DNA of 41,298 nucleotides from positions 1 to 41,298 of the forward strand of contig JAKAFB010000026.1 in NCBI GenBank assembly GCA_021818105.1, written 5' to 3'. Shown one piece after another: positions 21,276 to 29,357 of the stretch. This DNA comes from Acidobacteriota bacterium (GTDB taxonomy: Bacteria; Acidobacteriota; Terriglobia; Terriglobales; Acidobacteriaceae). Position 1 is the first letter of the stretch. Each line of letters starts with the position of its first letter. The notes under the pieces were generated by a model. The model saw only the letters and a program-made list of their open reading frames with translations. It was not told the origin of the DNA and did no database searches. Made by a program: the position numbers and the translations under genes.

Positions 21276-22329
21276 AGCTTCCTGGCACCGGCGCGTAATA
21301 GCCTTTTCGCACCTGGACCTTCATATCCTTGCCGCATGTGACCGCAACATGGCGATAAGTGCCGTCCTGCTTGGCATTCGTCGGTGTATAGCTGGCCACA
21401 TACTGGGTGCGCAGCTCGTCCTCAATCTGCTGGAAGGCCGCCTCAAGCTTTTTGCCGTTGTTGCCCACGTTGATCAGGCGCCCGCCCGTCTCGTCGGCCA
21501 TCTTTTTTGCGGCGGAGTAGCCGCTATAGCCCAGCCCGAAGTTGCCGTAGAAGCCTGTGTCGGCAATCAAAATCACGTAGATGATGGCGTTCGAGCGCTG
21601 GGCTGTGGCAATCGCGTCGTTCAGTTTCGTCGTGCTGCCCTGGTCGTCGCCGTCCGTCAGGATAATCATGGCTTTTCGGCCCGTTTCCTGATTCAGCTTC
21701 TGGTTGGCGGCCAGGTATACGGCGTCATATAGCAGCGTGCCTTTGGGCGTGCCAATCGTCGGCACTGTTCCGCCACCGGCTCCGGGAATGCCTCCCGCGC
21801 CATTCCCGCCGGCCGTGTTGATCTGAGCCTTGTTCATGGCGTGCTCCAGCATATGAGCGCTGTTTGTGAAATCCTGCAGCAGGTCGACGTTTACGTCAAA
21901 CGAAAGCAGAAAAGCCTGGTCCTTTGCCTTCAGCACGCGGCTCAGGAACTCGCTGCCTGCCTGCTGCTCCAGCGGCAGCACGCGATACTGGCTGCCGGAG
22001 GTGTCCAGCAGAATACCCAGTGTCAGCGGTTGATTGGTCTCCGCGGCAAAGTGCTTCAGCGTCTGCGGCACGTTGTCTTCCTGCACGGAGCAGTCGCCCT
22101 CGGTCATATGTGGCACCAGGTTGCCGCTCTTGTCCTTTACCGTAAAGTAGAGGTCCACCAGGTTGACCTGCAGTTTGAACGTCGCCACAGACTGGTCGTC
22201 TTCAGGAGCCGCGGGCGCGGTACTCACCGGGGGGGCGTCGGGCGAAGGGGCTAGCTGTGCCCACGCCGCCGGGGAAACCACCGGCAAGGCAAGCAGGAAC
22301 ACTGCGAGGCTAAGGGAAGAAGGGCGCAT
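21274..22329 (-). CDS. secreted von Willebrand factor A-domain protein
   Basis: A 351-aa exported protein. The signal peptide (MRPSSLSLAVFLLALPVVSPAAWA) supports the start at 22329; a 16-codon longer reading would place charged residues before it. A short Ser/Pro linker and a beta domain (FKLQVNLVDLYFTVKDKSGNLVPHMTEGDCSVQEDNVPQ, the VWA-associated N-domain common in Acidobacteria) come before the VWA fold. The VWA fold has an intact MIDAS motif, D-T-S-G-S, and TDGDDQGS. A Gly-rich loop lies at about 190-205. The end, YVASYTPTNAKQDGTYRHVAV and VRKGYYAP, is shared with the divergent VWA protein. Function is unknown; protein-protein adhesion or envelope scaffolding is likely. Confidence 0.87.
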   Translation of the reverse strand: MRPSSLSLAVFLLALPVVSPAAWAQLAPSPDAPPVSTAPAAPEDDQSVATFKLQVNLVDLYFTVKDKSGNLVPHMTEGDCSVQEDNVPQTLKHFAAETNQPLTLGILLDTSGSQYRVLPLEQQAGSEFLSRVLKAKDQAFLLSFDVNVDLLQDFTNSAHMLEHAMNKAQINTAGGNGAGGIPGAGGGTVPTIGTPKGTLLYDAVYLAANQKLNQETGRKAMIILTDGDDQGSTTKLNDAIATAQRSNAIIYVILIADTGFYGNFGLGYSGYSAAKKMADETGGRLINVGNNGKKLEAAFQQIEDELRTQYVASYTPTNAKQDGTYRHVAVTCGKDMKVQVRKGYYAPVPGS

Positions 22330-22522
22330 CCTGACCCACTTAGACGGAAATCGCCGTACGAAGAGAGCATACGCCATTCCCTTTGGTGCGCAGGCAACCT
22401 GTCGACCTCTGGCGCGTCTGATACTCTGACGAGTGCAGCCCTATTGGGCTTTCTCTGCGGTCGGCAGTCGATCCGGGCGCAGCAGACTGGCCGGGCGAGG
22501 CATTCGGGAGGAAGATATACCT

Positions 22523-23836
22523 GTGAGATTCGGTTGGACGGCATTGGCGCTGGCGGCGCTTCTCGGTTCGGGCACCATCCATGACTCGGCGGTGCACGCC
22601 CAGCAACAACAGCAAACCACCGTGCCGGACGCCCCCAAGCCGCAAGGTGCCGTTCCGTTGAGCGATGTGACATCCGGGCCCATTACGCCCGGCATCGGAA
22701 CCACCGCGGTTCCTGCTACCGGTACATCTTCGTCCACCCAGGCCCAGCAACCCGGCCAACCCCCCGCGCCAGAGCCCAAAGACTCCATCCAGACCACCCC
22801 GCCTGAGATGCCTGCTCCCGGCGAAGGCTTTGAAAAGACAGGCACAATCATCCGCCTGAATGTGAATTTCGTTGAGGTGCCGGTCACGGTTAAGGACTCG
22901 AAGGGCAATCTTGTCGCCGGTCTCACCTACCGCGATTTCAGGGTCTACGAGAATAACGTGCGCGAGCCTCTCCGCCTGTTCACAGTCGATCCCTTTCCGC
23001 TCTCCATCGCCTTTGTCATCGACCAAAGCGTGACCAGCGACGTCATGTCCAAGGTCAATGACTCCCTTGACGCCATTCAGGACGCACTCACGCCTTACGA
23101 TGAGGCCGCCGTCTTCACCTATAGCAATGGTTCACAGGAGCGCACCGGCTTTACCGGCGCGCACAGCGCCCGTCTGCCGGCTGTTCTGGCCCTCACCAAG
23201 GCCACTGGCAGCGAGGAGATGATCCCCTACAACTCAGGCCCCATGGCCGGTTGCAACGTCCACGTCAACGGCAATTGCGCAGACCCGAACATCCAGCCCG
23301 GCCGCTCAGTGGGCTCAGGTCCGTTCATTACCATCCCCAAGGAGATTCATACCCTCAACGATGGGATTCTGGCCGCGGCTAAGGAGCTATCCACACGCCC
23401 CAAAGGCCGCCGCCGCCTCATCTACGTCATCTCCGACGGCAAGGAATACGGCAGCAAGGCCTCCTACCGTGATGTGCTGCGCTATCTGCAGACCAATCAG
23501 ATTGCCGTCTACGGCACGTTGGTGGGTGATTCTGCCCGATGGGGCGTGGGCTATGTCAGCCGTTTCCACCTGCCCTTCACCATGTACAACAACCTGCTGG
23601 CCAAGTACAGCCTCGCCACCGGCGGAACGCTTGATGCCGAGCGCGGCGTCAACGGCATTGAGAAGAGCTACGCCAAGATCGCCGAAGAAGCCCGCACGCA
23701 ATACACCCTTGGCTACCTGAGCCACCAGCCGGTCATCGACGGTAAGTTCCGCAAGATTGACGTCCGCGTCGACCGCCCGGGGCTTGAGGTCATCGCCAAG
23801 TCCGGTTACTACCCGAACGCCGAGGATTTGCGGTAA
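22523..23836 (+). CDS. secreted von Willebrand factor A-domain protein, divergent paralogue
   Basis: A 437-aa exported protein starting at GTG 22523, behind GGGAGGA. Its signal peptide (VRFGWTALALAALLGSG...SAVHA) is followed by a Gln/Pro/Thr-rich linker of about 85 residues, then IIRLNVNFVEVPVTVKDSKGNLVAGLTYRDFRVYENN, closely similar to the N-domain of the divergent gene. The VWA fold has a modified MIDAS, D-Q-S-V-T instead of D-x-S-x-S, so metal binding may be weaker. The C-terminus (ARTQYTLGYLSHQ...KSGYYPN) matches the paralogue's. The two genes are divergent with 193 bp between start codons, so they may be co-regulated. Two hairpins follow the stop. Confidence 0.88.
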   Translation: MRFGWTALALAALLGSGTIHDSAVHAQQQQQTTVPDAPKPQGAVPLSDVTSGPITPGIGTTAVPATGTSSSTQAQQPGQPPAPEPKDSIQTTPPEMPAPGEGFEKTGTIIRLNVNFVEVPVTVKDSKGNLVAGLTYRDFRVYENNVREPLRLFTVDPFPLSIAFVIDQSVTSDVMSKVNDSLDAIQDALTPYDEAAVFTYSNGSQERTGFTGAHSARLPAVLALTKATGSEEMIPYNSGPMAGCNVHVNGNCADPNIQPGRSVGSGPFITIPKEIHTLNDGILAAAKELSTRPKGRRRLIYVISDGKEYGSKASYRDVLRYLQTNQIAVYGTLVGDSARWGVGYVSRFHLPFTMYNNLLAKYSLATGGTLDAERGVNGIEKSYAKIAEEARTQYTLGYLSHQPVIDGKFRKIDVRVDRPGLEVIAKSGYYPNAEDLR

Positions 23837-23876
23837 GGATGTCGTAAAGCCTATGCCTCAGCAACTTCCTGAAAAT

Positions 23877-23902
23877 CAAACCCCGCCATGCGGCGGGGTT
23901 TG
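23877..23902 (+). terminator. strong hairpin terminator of the plus-strand VWA gene
   Basis: CAAACCCCGCC-ATGC-GGCGGGGTTTG is a perfect 11-4-11 hairpin 40 nt after the stop codon, followed by TTGTTG. Confidence 0.8.
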
Positions 23903-23950
23903 TTGTTGGGCTGGGCTGATTTTCTGCTAGGCCGCTCAATCCTGAAAAAT

Positions 23951-23982
23951 GGAAAGGCCTGCGCATCAGCACAGGCCTTTCC
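23951..23982. terminator. bidirectional hairpin terminator between convergent VWA and tatA genes
   Basis: GGAAAGGCCTG and CAGGCCTTTCC form a perfect 11-bp stem with a 10-nt loop. On the minus strand it is followed by ATTTTT, fitting termination of tatA. Confidence 0.8.
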
Positions 23983-24062
23983 ATAAAAATTCTTCACGCA
24001 CGCATGCCCTGCACTGCGGCGGCAATGCAGAAATCTCCGCGACGCTCGCCGGGCACCTGCGC

Positions 24063-24293
24063 TTACTTCTGCTCGTGCGGGGCAGTCGTCTGGGGCGGGG
24101 GAGCGGCGGCTGCGCTTTGCTGCGTGTTCGGCGCTGGAGCGGATGGCTCCGAAATGCCCTTTAGCCCTTCCTTGAAGCCCTTCAGGCCCTCGCCAAGTCC
24201 CTTGCCCAGCTCCGGCAGCCGCTTGGCGCCAAACAGCAGAAACGCCACAACGCCCAGCACAACCAGATGCCAAGGCTGTAACAGATCACCCAT
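24063..24293 (-). CDS. tatA: TatA/TatE-family twin-arginine translocase subunit
   Basis: A 76-aa protein with the TatA layout: a short periplasmic start, one membrane helix (PWHLVVLGVVAFLLFGAKRLPELGKGLGEGLKGFKEGLKG, shown in full only to indicate the FGAKRLPELG hinge and amphipathic helix), then a Pro/Ala/Gln-rich tail. TatA forms the variable pore for export of folded proteins. The start at 24293 follows GGAGGA at about 8 nt. No tatB or tatC is adjacent, which is common for dispersed tat genes. Two hairpins lie downstream. Confidence 0.9.
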   Translation of the reverse strand: MGDLLQPWHLVVLGVVAFLLFGAKRLPELGKGLGEGLKGFKEGLKGISEPSAPAPNTQQSAAAAPPPQTTAPHEQK

Positions 24294-24413
24294 AACGCTA
24301 TCCTCCGCACGCCGCACGTGCACGGCGCGCCCTATCAGTCTGTATTGTCGCACAAAGCCACATCGGCGCGCTCACTCCATGCCGCCTGCTAGTCGGGGGG
24401 GGGTGAGCAGACC

Positions 24414-24854
24414 CTAATTTACCCGAGCGGGATCGCCCAGCCGCTCCGTCACCATGGTGTAAAAACTGATCAGATCCTCTTCCTTGCCCATCGTCAGCCG
24501 GCGGTAGACCTTCATCAGAGGGAAGATCCTTGAGCCGCGCACTTCAACGGCCGGCACCGCCGCCAATCCGCCCGGATAGACCGTCATCTCCCAGCTGCCC
24601 GCGTAACGCCGACGCAAGACTTCGCCCAGGTAGCCGCCCCACAGCCGCGTCTCAAAGTCCACGTCCAGATCCGGGTTTTCACCCACCTGCACAAGGATCT
24701 CGTCGAGCGTTTCAATCGAGTCGGCGGTAAAATCCAGCTTCTGGCGGTACTCGGTGCGGGCCGTCTCCACTGCGCCCAGGGCGTAGGCCTCCATCATTGC
24801 ACTTAAGTCAGCATAGTTGGCGGCTTCCAGCCGCTTGCGCAGTTCAATTGCCAC
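24414..24854 (-). CDS. hypothetical protein, 146 aa
   Basis: I do not recognise a family with confidence. The protein begins with helices (IELRKRLEAANYADLSAMMEAYALGAVETARTEY), then has DSIETLDEILVQVGENPDLDVDFETRLWGGYLGEVLRRRYAGSWEMTVYPGG. The W-G-x-Y-x-G-E segment followed by a W resembles DUF3806-like proteins that score ordered alpha/beta domains, only as a hint. There is no signal peptide, membrane segment or Cys. The start is GTG at 24854 with no strong ribosome-binding site, so it may be further in. It is divergent from the thioredoxin-like gene with 101 bp between. Confidence 0.65.
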   Translation of the reverse strand: MAIELRKRLEAANYADLSAMMEAYALGAVETARTEYRQKLDFTADSIETLDEILVQVGENPDLDVDFETRLWGGYLGEVLRRRYAGSWEMTVYPGGLAAVPAVEVRGSRIFPLMKVYRRLTMGKEEDLISFYTMVTERLGDPARVN

Positions 24855-24955
24855 AGTTCAGGGTACTATGTTCCGCTCCACAATGCGGGGACGGAAATGG
24901 CGCCACACGCAGACGTTGTGGCAGACTGAGATTGCCCCCGGAGGCTTTCCAGGCT

Positions 24956-25453
24956 ATGAAAATCACCCGACTGCTCACTGTTTTCGCCGGACTTGCACTG
25001 GCAGCCGGAGCGGCTCACGCCCTTTTGCGCGATGTCTACCCGGACCCCGTCCGTGCCAAGTCTGACCTGGCCCACGCTCTCAAAGTGGCCACCGCCACCC
25101 ACAAGCGCATCCTGCTAGACTTCGGCGGCAACTGGTGTGGCGACTGCCACGTCCTCGACTACTACCTGCACAATGCGCAGAATCAGCCTATTCTCGATGC
25201 CAATTTTGTGGTGGTGGATGTGAACGTTGGGCACTACGATGCCAACCTCGACCTGGCCAAGGAGTACGGCATTCCGCTGGAGAAGGGCGTCCCTGCGCTG
25301 GCCGTGCTTACGGAGAAAGGCAAGCTGCTTTATAGCCAGAAGAATGGCCAGTTTGAGCGCATGGGCAGTCTGCAGCCCTCAGCCATCACCGAGTTTCTGT
25401 TGCAGTGGAAGCCCATCAGGCCCGGATGTTCCGCGGTGATGGTCACCTGTTAG
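24956..25453 (+). CDS. exported thioredoxin-like protein
   Basis: A 165-aa thioredoxin-fold protein behind a signal peptide or membrane anchor (MKITRLLTVFAGLALAAGAAHA). The redox motif is W-C-G-D-C (C61, C64) after RILLDFGGN, and the cis-Pro is in KGVPALAVLTEKGKLLY. The fold resembles thiol-disulfide proteins with thioredoxin_7-type C-x-x-C. A periplasmic role in disulfide reduction is likely. A third and fourth Cys lie at the extreme C-terminus (RPGCSAVMVTC). GGAGG is about 10 nt before the ATG. Its last 4 bases overlap the convergent phosphatidyltransferase gene. Confidence 0.85.
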   Translation: MKITRLLTVFAGLALAAGAAHALLRDVYPDPVRAKSDLAHALKVATATHKRILLDFGGNWCGDCHVLDYYLHNAQNQPILDANFVVVDVNVGHYDANLDLAKEYGIPLEKGVPALAVLTEKGKLLYSQKNGQFERMGSLQPSAITEFLLQWKPIRPGCSAVMVTC

Positions 25454-26115
25454 CGGGCCGTTGTGGCAGACAGGGGCCGCTTCTCGCCCTGGATAATCGG
25501 CGGCAGATGCTTCGTGTTCTGGTAGGTGTACTGGACGCGGTGGATCACCGTGACAGTGGAAAGCACCGCCAGTACCCACAGCACCGGAGCCATCACGCCC
25601 CAGTGGTTGAACAGTGCTCCCAGCAGAATAAGAACAATGCGTTCCGGCCGCTCCATAAAGCCCACCTTGCACTGGCCGATCAGTGCCTCAGCCCGTGCCC
25701 GCGTGTAGCTCACCATCAGCGACGTCACCATGACGAACGCCACCAGCACCACGTAGCGGAAGCGGTTGATGCGCCCGTAGTACACCAGCAGGCCAAAAAA
25801 TAGCACCACGTCAGAGTAGCGGTCGATGACGGAGTCAAAAAACGACCCGAAGACCGTGACCTGGTTGGTCCGGCGAGCCACGCGCCCGTCCACCATGTCA
25901 AAGACCCCTGCGCCAAAGATGACCAGGCCTGCATAAAAGAACATACGCCCGGCGTTCGTTGCATTGGCGTGGCCAAAGAAGAAAGCTGCGATGATATTGA
26001 TCACCAGGCCGAAGAACGTCAGCACGTTGGGGGAAATGCGCGTCAGCGCCAGACCGTGCACAATGCGGTCGAGAAGCCAGCCGCACCCGCGGCCAAAAGC
26101 ACTGGTCCAGGTCAT
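25450..26115 (-). CDS. CDP-alcohol phosphatidyltransferase family membrane protein
   Basis: A 221-aa integral membrane enzyme with the complete family motif D-x2-D-G-x2-A-R-x8-G-x3-D-x3-D: DMVDGRVARRTNQVTVFGSFFDSVIDRYSD in sequence (about residues 73-102). Six hydrophobic helices are visible. Such enzymes transfer a phospho-alcohol from a CDP-activated donor, making phosphatidylglycerophosphate, phosphatidylinositol-type lipids or related products; the acceptor cannot be told. The start MTWTSAFGRG at 26115 directly follows the greA stop region (14 nt), so the two may be co-transcribed. Confidence 0.9.
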   Translation of the reverse strand: MTWTSAFGRGCGWLLDRIVHGLALTRISPNVLTFFGLVINIIAAFFFGHANATNAGRMFFYAGLVIFGAGVFDMVDGRVARRTNQVTVFGSFFDSVIDRYSDVVLFFGLLVYYGRINRFRYVVLVAFVMVTSLMVSYTRARAEALIGQCKVGFMERPERIVLILLGALFNHWGVMAPVLWVLAVLSTVTVIHRVQYTYQNTKHLPPIIQGEKRPLSATTAR

Positions 26116-26129
26116 TCCAATCGTCCTAG

Positions 26130-26642
26130 CTAATTTGCTGTGCTGCCACTGTCGTCGTCATCATCATCATCGTCAGCTTCATCGTGAATGGTGGTGAGCT
26201 TCAGTATTTCCAGATCGCGCTTCCCGTTGGGTGTAACCACTGTGGCGACATCGCCGACGCGGCGCCCCACAAGCCCGCGTCCAATCGGCGAAGTGGTCGA
26301 GATAAGCCCCTTGGACACATCGGACTCTTCGCTCGTCACCAGCCGATACACAATCTCTTCTTCCTTGGTCGAGTCGTACACCACGACCGTTGACCCAAAC
26401 CCGGCCTTGTCCCTGGGAATATTGGCCAGGTTCACCAGTGAGAGCTCTGCCATACGCCGCTTCAGCTGGCCCAGCCGCGCATTCACAAAGTCCTGGCGCT
26501 GCTTTGCCATGTGATACTCGGCATTTTCTGACAGGTCGCCCAGCGCCACGGCCTTCTTGATCTCTGCCGGCAGTTCATGGGCAAGCTCGTGCTCAAGTGA
26601 CGCGATCTCTTTCAGAAGCTGTTTTTTGATGTGATCAGGCAT
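26130..26642 (-). CDS. greA: GreA/GreB-family transcription elongation factor with poly-Asp tail
   Basis: A 170-aa Gre factor. The N-terminal coiled coil (IKKQLLKEIASLEHELAHELPAEIKKAVALGDLSENAEYHMAKQRQDFVNARLGQL) carries the conserved acidic tip D-L-S-E-N-A-E-Y. The C-terminal domain has STVVVYDSTKEEEIVYRLV and SPIGRGLVGRRVGDV. It restarts backtracked RNA polymerase by stimulating transcript cleavage. The C-terminus extends past the usual end into a run of about eight Asp residues encoded by a GAC/GAT triplet repeat (about 26151-26177). Start MPDHIKK at 26642 is preferred because TATAAT at 26711-26716 overlaps the longer TTG-initiated reading. Confidence 0.9.
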   Translation of the reverse strand: MPDHIKKQLLKEIASLEHELAHELPAEIKKAVALGDLSENAEYHMAKQRQDFVNARLGQLKRRMAELSLVNLANIPRDKAGFGSTVVVYDSTKEEEIVYRLVTSEESDVSKGLISTTSPIGRGLVGRRVGDVATVVTPNGKRDLEILKLTTIHDEADDDDDDDDSGSTAN

Positions 26643-26710
26643 CCTTGTTCCGTAACCGGGGAGCGCGCGCTGCGCATACCGCAGGGGTTCAACGTTCCAA
26701 TCTTCACTCA

Positions 26711-26716
26711 ATTATA
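26711..26716 (-). promoter_or_regulatory. -10 element TATAAT upstream of greA
   Basis: A perfect TATAAT on the minus strand, about 69 nt before the greA ATG. TTGACG lies 14 bp further upstream, shorter than the ideal 17 bp, so the -35 assignment is uncertain. Confidence 0.45.
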
Positions 26717-26761
26717 CGCGGGCCATGCTCCGTCAAGGAATGTGAGCGCGAGCCAAGTCCG

Positions 26762-27223
26762 TCAGGCTGGTGTCTCCGGCTGCTGCCCATGCTTCCGCTC
26801 ATCCAGAAACGATTGCAGGATCAGCGTCGCGGCCACCTGATCCACCACGCGCCGGTGCTCCTGCCTTGGCTTGCCCGCCTCGTAGAGTATCCGGTGCGCC
26901 TCCTGCGTCGTCAGACGTTCGTCCCACAGGTGGATCGGCAGCCCCGTCAGCTCCCCCAATTCTTCAGCAAACGCGTGTGTCCGTGTGGAGCGGGGGCTCT
27001 CTTCGCCGGAGATGTGCAGCGGGTTACCCACCACGATGCCAGCCACGCCAAAGCGCCGCGCCAGCCGCGCCAGTGAGCGCAGATCCTCTCGTGTGTTTCG
27101 CCGCCGTTCCAGCGTCAGCACCGGCTGCGCCGTCAGCCCCAATTCATCAGACACTGCGACCCCAATGCGCTTTGCGCCTACATCCAGCGCCAAATAGCGG
27201 GGGGCTTTGGCAGGTTCCGGCAT
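26762..27223 (-). CDS. ruvX: RuvX/YqgF Holliday-junction resolvase-like RNase-H-fold nuclease
   Basis: A 153-aa protein of typical RuvX length. Features: LALDVGAKRIGVAVSD near the N-terminus with the first catalytic Asp, VVGNPLHISGEES in the middle, IHLWDERLTT with the catalytic Glu region, and RRVVDQVAATLILQSFL with the last Asp. In bacteria the family processes the 5' end of pre-16S rRNA and may resolve recombination intermediates. Start MPEPAKAP at 27223 has GAAGAG about 7 nt upstream; longer readings run into the promoter area of mltG, which diverges 146 bp away. Confidence 0.92.
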   Translation of the reverse strand: MPEPAKAPRYLALDVGAKRIGVAVSDELGLTAQPVLTLERRRNTREDLRSLARLARRFGVAGIVVGNPLHISGEESPRSTRTHAFAEELGELTGLPIHLWDERLTTQEAHRILYEAGKPRQEHRRVVDQVAATLILQSFLDERKHGQQPETPA

Positions 27224-27290
27224 ATGACTCTTCAGGCTCCAGTTATCGGACTCCGGCGCAGGAAAAATCCTGTCTGCGCCCGACTCCCGA

Positions 27291-27296
27291 TACAAT
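27291..27296 (+). promoter_or_regulatory. -10-like element TACAAT upstream of mltG
   Basis: TACAAT lies 73 nt before the mltG ATG, between the divergent ruvX and mltG genes. No convincing -35 is present at 17 bp. Confidence 0.3.
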
Positions 27297-27369
27297 CATA
27301 GTTGGCAAAAGGAATCCGCCGGGGCAGAACTAACATCTTTAAGCAACGTAAGGATATTTCAGCTCGGGA

Positions 27370-28410
27370 ATGGCGCGCCGCAAACAGAAGAAGACTCGGG
27401 GCAACCCCTCCGGCGCAGCGCGGCTCCTGCTGGTTGCGTTCCTGTTGCTGCTGGTTGTGGCAGGCGGGGCCGTCTGGCTCGTGTACACCCCCTATGGGCC
27501 GCACAGGGAGATCTTTGTTGATATTGCTCCCGGCGCCTCGGCCGTGCACATTGGCCGCCAGTTGGAAGAGGCGGGCGTTATCCGCAGCCGGTTTGGGTTT
27601 TACCTTGTGCGCTGGCTCAGCCGGGGCAAGCTCCTGGCAGGCGAGTACCGCTTTGACCACCCTGCCACGGTCGATGAAGTATATACGCGCATTGTCCGCG
27701 GAGATGTGTACACCGTCGCCGTCGTCATTCCGGAGGGGGCAACCGTCTTTGATATTGGCGCGCGGATCCAGCAGGCTGGGCTTGGTACCAAGCAGCAGTT
27801 CGTAAGGGAACAGGCCCGGCTGGTCGGCCTCATCGCCGATCTCGATCCCGGCGCAAAGAGCCTGGAGGGGTACCTGTTCCCGGACACGTACCGTTTTACG
27901 CGCAAGGCCACCACGGCGCAGATTGCCGCAGCCATGGTGCACCAGTTCAGGCTGGCAGCCGCGCAGTTGGGTTTGAAGGAGAATGTGCACGCAGTGGTGA
28001 CGATGGCTTCGCTGGTGGAACGCGAGACCGCAGTAAACGCGGACAGGCCGCTGGTCGCCAGCGTGTTTCAGAACCGTCTTGACCGCAAGATGCCGCTCAT
28101 GACAGACCCCTCCGTCATCTACGGCCTTGAACTGGCGGGCGAGTGGCGCGGCGCCATCTACCAGAGCGACCTCAAGCGCAACACTCCATACAACACATAC
28201 CTGCACGCTGGCCTGCCGCCCGGTCCCATAGCCAATCCAGGTATCCGCTCGCTGCGCGCCGCCATGCACCCGGCCCGCACGGACTATCTCTACTTCGTTG
28301 CCGCCGACACCAATCCTCAGGGCCAGTCGCATTTTTCGGCCACGCTCGAAGAGCATGCCCGAGCCGTCGCCGGATACCGCTCTGCCGTCAAGAAGGCAGG
28401 TGCCCGGTGA
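27370..28410 (+). CDS. mltG: MltG endolytic murein transglycosylase
   Basis: A 346-aa membrane-anchored YceG/MltG protein. A basic leader and one membrane helix (about 17-40) precede a LysM-like domain (about 45-115). The catalytic domain includes SLEGYLFPDTYRFT and TMASLVERET, where E217 is the catalytic Glu. TDPSVIYGLE, NTPYNTYLHAGLPPGPIANPG and DYLYFVA complete the family signature. It cuts nascent glycan strands to end peptidoglycan polymerisation. GGGA precedes the ATG. The stop overlaps the GTG start of the next gene (GTGA), so the two are translationally coupled. Confidence 0.94.
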   Translation: MARRKQKKTRGNPSGAARLLLVAFLLLLVVAGGAVWLVYTPYGPHREIFVDIAPGASAVHIGRQLEEAGVIRSRFGFYLVRWLSRGKLLAGEYRFDHPATVDEVYTRIVRGDVYTVAVVIPEGATVFDIGARIQQAGLGTKQQFVREQARLVGLIADLDPGAKSLEGYLFPDTYRFTRKATTAQIAAAMVHQFRLAAAQLGLKENVHAVVTMASLVERETAVNADRPLVASVFQNRLDRKMPLMTDPSVIYGLELAGEWRGAIYQSDLKRNTPYNTYLHAGLPPGPIANPGIRSLRAAMHPARTDYLYFVAADTNPQGQSHFSATLEEHARAVAGYRSAVKKAGAR

Positions 28411-29300
28411 GCCCGCTCCTTCACAAGCTGGCCGTTGCCGCCATCGGCCTGCCCGCTCTGCTGCTCTCAGGTTGCCTTTTCACCACGCGCAAGCTGCCTG
28501 TTCCCCGGCAGCCCGCTGTCGTGCAGACCGTCAGCCCGGATGCACTGGTGCAGCAGATCAACCAGCGCTGGGCCGCGATGAAGACACTCAACGCCACAGT
28601 CGAAATCCAGGCCAGCGTCCTCAAATCCAAAGAAGGCATCTCCAAGGACTACACCTCCTTCCGGGGACACATACTCATGCGCAAGCCCGAAGAGCTGCGC
28701 GTGCTGGGTCTGGTGCCCGTGCTCGGTATGACCATGTTTGACATGGCCAGCGACGGCAAGCGCTTTACGCTCTACATCCCGTCGCGTAAGAAGGCCGTCG
28801 AGGGCCCCGCCAAGCTTACCAAGAAATCCAAAAGCCGGATTGAGAACATGCGCCCCGGCTTCTTCTTTGACGCCATGATGGTCCGCGGCCTCGATCCCGA
28901 TGACGCATTCATGGTTACCGCAGATTCCGACACCGTGGAAGACGCCTCCAAGAAGCACCTGCTCATCATTCCCGAGTACATCCTCAGCGTCATGCGCCAC
29001 GTACACGGCAGCCAGCAGCTTGCCCCAGTGCGCGTCATTCACTTCCACCGTGACGACCTGCTGCCCTATCAGCAGGATCTCTACGACGCCGACGGCAACC
29101 TGGAAACGGAGGTCTTCTATCGCCGCTACCGCGACTTCGGGGGCGGGCTGTATCCATCCACCGTCACCATCAAGCGCCCCATGGACGACTACCAGGCCGT
29201 GTTGACCGTCGAAAAGGTCGTCGAAAACATGCCGCTTACCAGCGACGAATTCCAGATCAAGGTGCCCGAAGGCACCGTGATTCAGGATTTGGAAAAGTAG
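28407..29300 (+). CDS. LolA/DUF4292-like outer-membrane lipoprotein
   Basis: A 297-aa lipoprotein starting at GTG 28407, which overlaps the mltG stop by 4 nt. The signal peptide ends in LLLSGC with C23 as the lipid-bearing Cys. The mature part reads as a half-barrel of beta strands (TLNATVEIQASVL..., FRGHILMRKPEELRVLGLVPVLGMTMFDMASDGKRFTLYIPSRKKAVEG), the LolA/LolB/DUF4292 type. Such proteins move or receive lipoproteins or hydrophobic ligands at the outer membrane; the ligand here is unknown. Coupling to mltG suggests an envelope-assembly role. Confidence 0.8.
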   Translation: MSPLLHKLAVAAIGLPALLLSGCLFTTRKLPVPRQPAVVQTVSPDALVQQINQRWAAMKTLNATVEIQASVLKSKEGISKDYTSFRGHILMRKPEELRVLGLVPVLGMTMFDMASDGKRFTLYIPSRKKAVEGPAKLTKKSKSRIENMRPGFFFDAMMVRGLDPDDAFMVTADSDTVEDASKKHLLIIPEYILSVMRHVHGSQQLAPVRVIHFHRDDLLPYQQDLYDADGNLETEVFYRRYRDFGGGLYPSTVTIKRPMDDYQAVLTVEKVVENMPLTSDEFQIKVPEGTVIQDLEK

Positions 29301-29357
29301 TCACTCAGCCCGCTGCGGCGCTGGCACGGCAAGGCTACTCCAGTCGTACCAGCTGGC

